64,000 bases of DNA from Fragilaria crotonensis (lineage: Eukaryota; Bacillariophyta; Fragilariophyceae; Fragilariales; Fragilariaceae): positions 1-64,000 of the forward strand of contig JAKSYS010000290.1 in the NCBI GenBank assembly GCA_022925895.1, given 5' to 3'. Under the pieces are notes generated by a model that had not been told where the DNA came from, did not search any database, and saw only the letters and a list, made by a program, of their open reading frames with translations. Shown here piece by piece: positions 55,822 through 64,000 of the stretch; position 1 is the stretch's first letter; each line of letters opens with the position of its first letter. A program made the translations under genes and the position numbers.

Positions 55822-58800
55822 AAACCTCAGATTTGCCCCCTTAGATGTGTAGTCAACACCGTTTCAGGGCAAATACATTTCATCACAAGAGCAATGAAAT
55901 TTGCTCGGCCTTTCTTCTCGCGAATTGGGGTTGTCCTCATTTTGGCTTTTGCATGTGCCCAATTGTACTCTATTCTCTCGCCTGCGAATTCGCAATGAAA
56001 CTTTGGAGTGAACAAAACTCTCAAACCTAATTGCTTTCCAAGAAACTGTAATGCTGTTTCTTCATCTTTGAAGTCTGAACATTTGTCCATCAGAGCTTGG
56101 AGCGATGACGATTCAAGAAGCTGTCTTGTTTGAGGATCTTTTCGTCCGTTAACAGTATAAAATGAGGTAATTGCAATTGTGCCTGCAATCTTGTCTTGTT
56201 TCGATGCCTTGCACTTACAAGGATCTATCCATCCCCGTTCCCACAGTATTTGTAGCAGACCCTTCGGCTTTCCGAGCCAGCCTTCTATTACATGAATCTT
56301 GCAATACTGTAGATCAACCCCATGTCGAATGGCGAATTCTTTGATCTCGTTCATGGGACGAAGTGGATCCACGGTGATACCTGCCTCTTCTCTCAGAGCA
56401 TTTGCAAGTTGGAGCTTTGTTCTGTTTGCAAGCTTTCTTGCATCGACTTCATCAGTCGGAGTATGAATGTCATGCTTTTGAGCCTCGCGCCCTTCCTCTG
56501 ACAACATCCACCATGGACCGTTATCGCCATCTTCAAATACCATCGATTGCACATCTCCGACGCTCAAAGTGCGATTGAAAGGCCCGAGACACCCATCAAC
56601 AATCTTGGAGCTCCTCATTTTTGGTTGGACTCCACCAAACATTCGCGACATACTCGAGGCATCAAGAGCATCCTTTCTTCGAGCATGTCCTTGGCTGTGA
56701 TCGAAAAGGAAGACGAAGTCATGCTCGAGTCGTAGAATCTTCAAACAATCTACGACATCTTCCAACTGAATCGCCATGTGGAAACTATTCCAATATCCAC
56801 CCTTAGTTGCACCGATGAGGAGACTTCTGACAAATGGCGATTCAGTCAGAGGCTGCTTGGCAGCAGTCGACAGTATTTGAGTTGCAGCAACTTTGTCTTT
56901 GTATTCTGTGCCCTGTCGGAAGGAGTTTATTTCTACGAGCTGCTGATGAGATATTGGCATTCCGAATCCAGAGTCCCGTGATACGAATGCAGATATCATG
57001 AGTCCCTCGCCAAGGGACTTCGGGAAAAGTCCTCGTTCTTGATTTGGTCCAATCCAACATTTTGTTGGAAAAATAAATTGAGAGAAGACACTCTCGTCTT
57101 GACCAAAAATCTCGATCGGCCTTGATCCTTGTGGTGCTCGAACACTTATCTTAGCTAGAGTCTTACCTCTTAATAGCACATTGTCTTCATTGATATACCT
57201 AGAGCAATAATCGACATGGAATTCTATGTGAGCATTGCCGTTAGCATCATGAAATCGATAACCGAATTCAGGATTCAAGAAACTGAGTTCAGTCTCCAAC
57301 TCATGCTGCGAGACTTGTATCCACCGCAAGCATAGTGGCTCAATCTCTGTCAGGTAAGTTTCACAAAATGCTTTCCGAGATGCCACAACATCATCACGCT
57401 CGTGGCCGTCAACATAGTACCCTTTCCTCTGGGTGTTGTATGTGAACCCGAGTCGGTGTAACCACCGCCAGCATGTTGGAATACTCAAGGTACTTATTCG
57501 GTTCTTCAAAAGAAACATTTCCTTTGTAAGCGAGGGATCTCGATCCTTGATCCAGCATTTACTATGTTGAACGTCTGCCTGCCATTGACGAAAGAGCTTC
57601 GGTACTAGCACTTTGTGGCAAAATCCGTGCAGGGATTCGACAGTCAAAGTTGTCAAATTTTTCACACCAAACTGGATAATCTCATCCATCGCAGAAGGGT
57701 AGTTTTGAAATAGGAGTGGTAGTGGCTGCTTTCCACATCAAACTGCGTGATTTGGATGTGGAAATGTACCGTGCACTCGAAATATGCTATTCCAGTCGCG
57801 AACAGCTCGATTCTGCGTTGCTTGTTCAACACCGAGTAAATTGAGTTGTGAACAGGCATCCCGACAACACTCTTTCCATGTCTTCTTATTCATGTGGAGT
57901 ATTGCCAATTGATAGGCTAGACATAGGATTATTGATTGTCCTCGCACGGCAAAGATATCCGAATGTGAACAGAGGTTGTCGGGATCACGACCCTCGATAA
58001 CATTTCGCCACCCGTTTTCACTCATGCTAACAGATTGCAAAAGCTCGATACGAACCTTGAGCATATCTCTCACATCGTCTAATGGCGACAAAAGTTTGAA
58101 TCCGAACAAGTTACATGCATCTTGACTGTTCCAATAGGACATAGAGTTCAGGGCTTGCCTATTATTGTTAGTCAGAGGAGGTGAACTCGCAGCACTAGTA
58201 GTAGAAGTTGTCTCGGCCCCGCCGGCATTGCAATCGACAGCCGTTGCGGGTACTAACTGTTGCACAGGATTCACCAGTAGTAGGGGTGCTGCATTGTGAA
58301 TAGTAGTAGCACCATGATTTCCTGTCTTGTGTCGTTTGTTTGGTGCTTGTTGATTTGGTAGATCTCCTCGCGGTGTTGTATTTGCTTGACTTGAGAACAG
58401 CGACCTTGTCTTGGGCATGTTGAAGACATTTTTAGCGACATTCAATACTTCCTTCTTCCAACTATCATCAAGAGACGGATAAGGAACTTGTTTGTTTTTG
58501 TCAGTGACCATGTAAAACATTGCTCGCTGAAAGGTAAGCCGAAATATTCCTGTCGTGTTCGTTCCATCATAGCGTGACATCATTTGGCCATCAAAATCAC
58601 CTCGGTTCCTTCCCATTGCTCCGTTAAAAGTGCCCACCTTTATTGTTGACATCAGTGTTGTGTGGTCAATGAGGTTCAACTTTGTGAGCGCTTCCACCCA
58701 AGTATCGGCAGGTAGCCACTTGTTCAACAGTTGTCGTTGAAACATGGGGTCGGAACAAATCCTCGCGAACGCACTTCGTATAATCGAAGTTTTGGAGCCA

Positions 58801-59043
58801 AGGCTTCTGACACTACCTGACTCACTCATATCATTCAAATTCTGGGACAATGATGAACGCAAACAAATGGGTGAGTCAGGGTGTGGTTGCGAGTGCAATG
58901 CTTCTGAGTGCGTTCAATCTCATGGTTGATTCTCTTGCTTACCTCGAGTAAAATATTGCGCGTCGTTGCGACGTCTGGAGACCGATTCTACTTAAGAGAT
59001 TGTTACCACCTGTAAAAAATGTATGGGGGCCTACCTCAGGTTT
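55822..59043 (-). mobile_element. DDE DNA transposon with its own transposase
   Basis: Imperfect 22-bp terminal inverted repeats (18 of 22 matching) read AAACCTCAGATTTGCCCCCT at the left end and AAACCTGAGGTAGGCCCCCA on the opposite strand at the right end. They bracket the transposase closely; its stop codon lies inside the left repeat. No target duplication is obvious next to these ends, so the exact termini are uncertain by a few bases. Confidence 0.65.
55827..58829 (-). pseudogene. DDE transposase with one in-frame TGA
   Basis: A single reading frame of 1,001 codons from the ATG at 58829, interrupted only by a TGA at 57738-57740. Residues up to about 180 are unfamiliar. Before the stop comes AVRGQSIILCLAYQLAILHM and WKECCRDACSQLNLLG, and after it QPLPLLFQNYPSAMDEIIQF. 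The catalytic region has IFGQDESVFSQF (first Asp), FVFLFDHSQGHAR (second Asp) and FHCEFAGERIEYNWAHAKAK (Glu), the D-D-E order of Tc1/mariner-like and related eukaryotic transposases (the final block equals the NxxExxWxxxK pattern). An intron in this place is unlikely because the frame is continuous on both sides. The premature stop most likely silences it; otherwise it looks complete. Confidence 0.75.
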
Positions 59044-59593
59044 CTCGACAGTGAAACCAGCCATACCTTTTCTACACCGGTTCATCATCGAATTTCGAAT
59101 TTCACACGTGACGCAGCTGCCTTTTTGAACAAATTCTACTGTGTCTGCATCATATTGGGCTACGGCCAGACCAAGTGGGGTTTCTCCGGACTTAGTTTAT
59201 AATTTTGTTCTATCCTAATCACTAATGCCATGCTGCCCCACAATGATGGATTTCCAGTAGTAACGGTAGGTTTTATTCAGTTTATCAGACCCAGAACTCA
59301 CGTGTTGGCACGCAAAAGGACTGGCGTGAATGATCTGGAGGGAACAGAACATTCGTCTTTGCAAACGAGCGCGTTGTAGTTCAATTGTGAAGGCGGGACG
59401 ACAAAGTACAGTCGTCGGACCGGTGATCTCAACTTCACACTACCCGATTAGCAGCAAAGGAGCGGTTGCAAAACGGTTGCGGGAGTAGCTCTCCCGACGT
59501 AATCGTGCAGACCATAACCGTCGAGCTGACGAACGGTTTCGTCGACGATTGGATCGGTCATGTCCACCATGACGACCGTTTCCAGGAGCGGAA
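59044..59593. other. Spacer between DDE transposon and copia fossil
   Basis: Nothing supported. The last part may already belong to the copia fossil, whose left limit is not visible. Confidence 0.35.
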
Positions 59594-60430
59594 GTGCCCA
59601 GTTCAGCCTGGGAAGTGGCGTCTGCGATGGCAGACGATGCCGCGAAAGGGACACCGAGCGGCAAAGGAATAGCCAGACACCATGAGGCCGGGGAGGTCAG
59701 GAAGGACATGGTTGGGCGAAACGGCGATCACAGCTACGCTGCGGTCATCCGTTCCCTCGAAGATTCGAGAGGAATCGCATTGCTTTGGTGAGCCTGAGAA
59801 GCTCAAGTCGTTTGAAAGCTGTCAGCAGTATCTTTCGACGCTAGCGACGACGACGCGGGCCTACAAGGATGCTGGGAGTGCGGCAAGGAGCGTGAGCTCC
59901 GCGTCGACCGGCGCAGTTTCCAAGTCGTCGGGTGGCAAGGGAACCAAACGCAAGGGTGGCAAGAAGCAAACAAACAGCAAAGGATACTCCAATGAGGAGT
60001 GGTGGGCTATGTCTGATGCCGAGCGGGCTGCGGTCGTTAAGGCACGCAAGGAAGCCGGCGGCAAAGGCAAGAAGAAAGCCAAGAAGGAACAACGCCAATC
60101 TTCTGTCTCTGGCGTTGATTCCGGGGACGGAAACGGGGACGGTAATGCCCCAACTCCAACGTCAGCGTCGGCAAACGCTGGCGACCAGTTTGGGAGGAGA
60201 GCCCACTCTGGCGGGAGTGGAAACCGCCGAGGCGGCGGAAACGCCAACTCGGAGTGACGCAAGGTCCTAATGGTCACCGCTAGCACCGCTGAGCGCGTGA
60301 TCAAGGCCATGTCAAGCGGAGCATGTGTGGACAGGTCTGAGATGGACTCGCATGCGGATACCTGTGTTGCGGGGTGCAACATGGTGGTGTTGGAGGATAC
60401 TGGCCAAACAAACAAACAAAAAAAAAAAAA
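59594..60430 (+). mobile_element. Ty1/copia-type (CoDi-like) fragment, broken fossil
   Basis: This plus-strand stretch corresponds to the end of gag and the start of the aspartic protease of a copia-type element. The gag end has SNEEWWAMSDAERAAVVKAR followed by Lys- and Gly/Asn-rich sequence. The protease signature is EMDSHADTCVAG, typical of diatom CoDi elements. No LTRs, integrase or polymerase remain next to it, and the right side stops abruptly where the LINE-like element begins. It is clearly broken, with several lesions. Confidence 0.7.
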
Positions 60431-60556
60431 ACCCGAAATCTATTTTACGTGTAGCGGCAGTGTCTACTGAATAGACGGTGCAGCTTGCACGGGTGGGCAC
60501 TACACTGGATGGTGCACCAGCCACCAACATGATATATAGTCTCAGAGGAGGCCGTG

Positions 60557-62624
60557 TTAGGAGGGGCTGAAATACGTACGAATCGAACGCATTCCTCGCA
60601 ATGCACGTTGTTTGACTCTGCGATAACTTTCTCGAAAGATCGGGGCATTGAGCGTTAACCAATTTTGGGTCACCTTGACTGCCTGATTTGCATGGTCGTC
60701 GACTGATGGTAATAGCAAGGCTTGCACGTGTTCCTCGTACATAGTTCTGTTTCGATAAAGGTCATTTAACTTTCGACGAACTTCAAGGCGGGCCGCATCT
60801 GCTCGTGTCTTTGCATCATGTCCGTGAACGTCTCGATTCCGTAATTTCCATAACGTGTACCAACGCTCCCATACGATTTAATCAAATTCACTTGCCATAA
60901 CAAACTTTGACGCTGGATCTCCTCAGGTGCCCCGTCTGTAATGCTCAATAAGTATCCTTTCTGATGCAAGCTCCAGGAGACACTGAATCGCCCAAGGATG
61001 ATCTGGCCCCAGCCGATCTTGTTCTGTTGAGAGATGATGGCGCGAAGGGAAGGATGAAAAGCCTCAGGTTGTATTTGGATATCGGAGTTCGAGTCAAACC
61101 AGTTGCGAACGCCGGCTAACAAGAGAGAACTCAACAGCGGTGACGAGTTGTTACGCATGAGATAATCTCGAAGATCACGTTGAAAAGTCCTTCTCCATTC
61201 TAGTCGGTGCGCATGTGTACATCGCAGAATATGATGGAAGTCCTCCCCAGGATTGTAACACACTGGACATGTGCGTGTACCGCCATCAAATTTATTGGCT
61301 TGAGCGTGGGTGGGCAGAATATTATGCAGGAGTTTGACCAAGTGCGTATGAGGCACGGACGTGCGTTTAATTGCCTGCGCATGAGCTTCCCAGTGAACTG
61401 TCTGTAAAGTAGCCGCGCTCCATATGTTCTTCCGCCGAATATATTCAAGAAGAGGCCGCTCTGTCGACTCGTAACTCAAGACTTCTTTATATCTTCCAGT
61501 CACTGTACCATCCGAGAATTGAAGGTGGGCCCTTGTTAACGGAGACATGATCACGAACGGGCGATGTGTTCCAAATTCAAGTTGATAAGCGCCAGCTTGC
61601 TTGTCAGCATCGACATTAAGTTGCTCCAAGAGGTTCAAAGCGTGATATGGACGCTTGTCGTCTTGATGTCCTTTCACATGTTTCAACGTCACTTGCGGAA
61701 GGGCATGCATGGCTGTCTGTATCTCGATGAGTACATCCCATTCGGCTCGGAGACAATCTAACACGACTGCGCCTGCGTCTAAATCAATGGGATCGTCGAC
61801 CGCTTGGACGTCTTTGTCTCCCGTTTGCAGTGTATCGATTACTCCTTTGCTATCGGTCGCTATAATTCCGACCCATGGTTCATGCATACCGGTGTACTCT
61901 TTTATCACCAGGAACCTTAAGAGAGACAAGAGTCCATATGCCTCTGCTCGATAAGAGTGGATAGTGCGTCCTCTCGCTGGGCCCATTCCATATGCAATGC
62001 GTTGTCCATCAAAGTGCTAACTACCCACCCGAAGGAGCCATTCGTTTGAAACTTAGCTGAACCATCGCTGACAGCACGAAAACCGGGGGTCAATTCAAGA
62101 CACAATGAGTAAGGATCGACCTCAAGTGTGACTTGGCGTAAGAGATCGATCTCCCAAGGCTCCAAAGTATTGACGTATAAATCAAATGTAGCTGTGGCTG
62201 AAGGTGGAATGAAAGAGTGACGAAGATGTGGTGACGGGGTGCCCAAAAGTTTCCACTTCGAGTGAAGAAAGCTTGCTTGAACTTCTGCAGGTCGAGCTCT
62301 GGGAGGAAGCTGCGAGTAAGATCGCGTGGGCGAAGTGGATGCTGGCCGAAATAAGTTATGTCCCTGATGACGAAAGACTTTATAGTGTCCATCTTCAATT
62401 CGAACAAACAAGGAGCGACGATAGGTATAAGCAAAGAACTGAAACCGAAGATCTGGAAGAGGAACCATCAAGCTCAAGCGGCTGGTACAACCGTGCTTGA
62501 GTCGCTCCATAACCTGTTTGCTTTCTGCCACAATTTCCACTCTTTCTCCGATGGACGATCTTGATTTATTGTATGCCAAGTGGTAATGCCACTGTACATG
62601 GAAGGTTGACCTTTCAGCAAGCAC
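60557..62624 (-). pseudogene. RNase H and C-terminal zinc-finger part of the LINE-like polyprotein
   Basis: RNase H catalytic motifs follow in order but in two frames: AVSDGSAKF (first Asp), SYRAEAYGLLSLLRF (Glu), IATDSKGVIDTL (second Asp) and HVKGHQDDK. Then comes CPVCYNPGEDFHHILRCTHA, a C-x2-C..H..C finger like the zf-RVT module, and last LEVRRKLNDLYRN and APIFRESYRRVKQRALRG in another phase. The same C-terminal layout appears in the fragment at 6.8-7.1 kb. Frame changes lie between 61917 and 61986 and near 60790. Confidence 0.65.
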
Positions 62625-63534
62625 GGATCTAACTCTTCTCCGTTTGGTTTAGTAATGTCGGCGGGGTGACTGCGTTCAAATACAATCGGCAGTAATTCAG
62701 CTTCCGTATTTCTGCGGGTTTGAACTTTCCTGATTGGATGATTATATCCATGAGATGACAATCGTGTTCGCGTTGCACTTTCGGTACCGCCGAGTCGTCT
62801 AACAAAATGGAGGCTCAATGGAAGCTAGAAGGTGCGAAGGCTTGCTATCCATTTGGATTCGAGGTGGGAGTAAGGACACTTCTGGTCGCTCAGGACTGCA
62901 AACGAAGTGCCGACTGATAATTGTATCCACGCTAGTGCACTTTAACAATTTCCCGACGGTGGTCTGGCCTCGCCAATGACGGAGAAAGTACGTTGTTTGT
63001 GCTATTCCTTGCTGAACAGCTAAGAGTTTGAAATCAGCACCGCCAGTTCCCGTGGACCGTACAAGACTTCAATTTCGTCTTCCGATTAAAACCGCATTTG
63101 GCCGTTATGATAGCCATGGCTTTCGTTTGAATTGATTTCAACTGAGCCTGCGATAAGAAGAACTGGTGAGTGGATAAGTAATCGCTGGGATATAGCAAGC
63201 CTGATAATATAACCATGCTTCTTCTCGGGTTAAGTGGGTAGACCATAAGAAGTCCGTTATACTGTCGCTCTTGAGTTTGAGTTGTCGATACTGCGTTTTG
63301 TAATCCCGACGGGTCCTTATAATGTCCGAGTGTCTTGTGAGCCAGAGTTGGAGGAAGATATTCCAACGTATAGGTAGTGGCGGAGATAGGATCAAGCACT
63401 TCGAGGTCAGGAATTTCCGATTTTATATTAGACAAAACAGGAGCTCCTTGTGCTGAGAACTTCAATACATAACATGATATGAGCATTTGGATAATTCGAG
63501 CGCGCCTCCAGTTGCTTGTAAAAGCTGCGACCAT
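62474..63534 (-). pseudogene. Thumb and linker part of the LINE-like polyprotein
   Basis: The frame at 63034-63534 has YLPPTLAHKTLGHYKDPSGL and RQYNGLLMVYPLNPRRSMV, the thumb-side pattern (L-x-x-K-T-L-G) known from many RT proteins. It is followed in another phase by TTYFLRHWRGQTTVGKLL-type sequence (about 62920-63030). The frame at 62474-62818 continues toward the RNase H part. Confidence 0.55.
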
Positions 63535-63986
63535 AGAGTAGCGTTATCCTTTGCTTTGTTGACCATAGACCGCAGGGTCGCGAGATTGTCGTCTTCAAAA
63601 AAGGAGTTGACTTGGCCGTTGCTATCGTCGACAAACCCTATCATAGAGACTCGGCATGTAGTATTCTTGTCGGGGGTACAATACTGTGCTGGATGAGCTT
63701 GCATATCGTAGCAATCATAAAGGAGGCTGGACATAAAGCACCATATCATTGGAGAATTTCCGCTCCCTTGCCCTGTACCGTATATTGGCATGTCTGGCGA
63801 ATGTGTGTACGATGTATCCGACAAGCCGAGTTCTGTTCTGATGGAATATCGTGCTTGGCGAAGAGTCTCTGCATTGGTTTGTGTAACTTGTTTTGCCACC
63901 CCAAAACGTCGGCTAGTCATCATCGCAAGACTCGGAATGATACGATCATAACATGCAGTTGCATCGTAATTTGTCTGGAGGAACAT
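63462..63986 (-). pseudogene. Reverse transcriptase palm of the LINE-like element
   Basis: Palm motifs are clear: motif A as NYDATACYDRIIPSLAMM, motif B as GTGQGSGNSPMIWCF, and motif C as FVDDSNGQ (catalytic Asp pair). They are spaced as in non-LTR reverse transcriptases. The N-terminal finger region continues beyond 64000. The frame ends at 63462 and the next part continues in another phase. Confidence 0.75.
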
Positions 63987-64000
63987 TCGCCTGCTCGTTC

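Larger units (their letters stand above)
60405..64000 (-). mobile_element. LINE-like element with RT, zinc finger and RNase H, degenerate, open at right edge
   Basis: Minus-strand remains, 5' end beyond the window. Order in the element sense: reverse transcriptase (63462-63986 and on), linker and thumb (62820-63534), then RNase H and zinc finger (60766-62624), then the C-terminal helix region to a stop at 60557. The 3' end appears to be a T-rich simple tail made of a T run plus GTTT repeats (plus strand 60408-60431), directly joined to the copia fossil. Such simple repeats mark the 3' ends of several LINE clades. At least five frame changes are visible. No LTRs are seen. Confidence 0.65.

Noticed and set aside
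57738-57740. TGA in the DDE transposase as a selenocysteine codon
   Set aside because: No reason for selenocysteine in a transposase and no SECIS-like element looked for or expected. A plain nonsense mutation is simpler.
1-64000. CRISPR array, prokaryotic operons or a defence island
   Set aside because: No regularly spaced direct repeats with unique spacers and no clustered same-strand genes with ribosome-binding sites. The intron and element types are eukaryotic.

Overview
The window looks like nuclear DNA of a diatom or close stramenopile relative. This rests on four things: a secreted protein with a C-terminal PTR/PTK/PTKK-rich tail, a Ty1/copia-type fragment with the protease signature DSHADTC as in diatom CoDi elements, long intron-poor genes with one short GTAAGT..CAG intron, and spacers full of short GTAC-type palindromes such as AGTACTCCGAGTAC. 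I cannot name the species from sequence alone.

Layout: 1-8.8 kb is gene-poor and holds a self-nested TIR element (4355-6006) and the tail of a LINE-like element. 8.8-31.2 kb is the gene island: a chromodomain protein (-), a large secreted HExxH protein with a PT-rich tail (-), a hAT-type MITE, a Vti1-like Qb-SNARE (+), a zinc-free MDR oxidoreductase (-), a TOM1/THH1-like seven-helix membrane protein (+), a roughly 1,490-codon internally repetitive protein (-), a two-exon polytopic membrane protein (+) and a GT90/CAP10-like glycosyltransferase (+). 31.4-38.6 kb is one LTR retrotransposon with 897-bp LTRs, a 5-bp target duplication and gag-like frames but no recognisable polymerase; its right-hand LTR is split by a 1.2-kb Harbinger-type MITE. 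39.5-41.4 kb encodes an HRD1-like RING-H2 membrane ubiquitin ligase (-).

From 43 kb to the right end the DNA is almost entirely mobile: a decayed CACTA/Plavaka-like transposase with accompanying broken frames, including a Ulp1-like cysteine-peptidase candidate (43.9-54.7 kb), a second TTA-flanked MITE (54.9-55.6 kb), a DDE transposon with one in-frame TGA (55.8-59.0 kb), a copia fossil (59.6-60.4 kb), and a degenerate RT/RNase H LINE-like element that appears to have inserted into the copia fossil and runs off the window.

The host genes have unrelated cellular jobs (chromatin, secretion, vesicle fusion, glycosylation, protein quality control) and do not form a pathway. Three of them (oxidoreductase, repeat protein, GT90) are each interrupted by one or two single-step frame changes while the rest of the reading frame is intact. 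That pattern points to base-level assembly indels or recent inactivation and should be settled before the gene models are used. I found no CRISPR array, rRNA, credible tRNA gene or obviously new defence-type system. The most distinctive items are the self-nested element, the long repeat protein and the HExxH/PT-tail protein.
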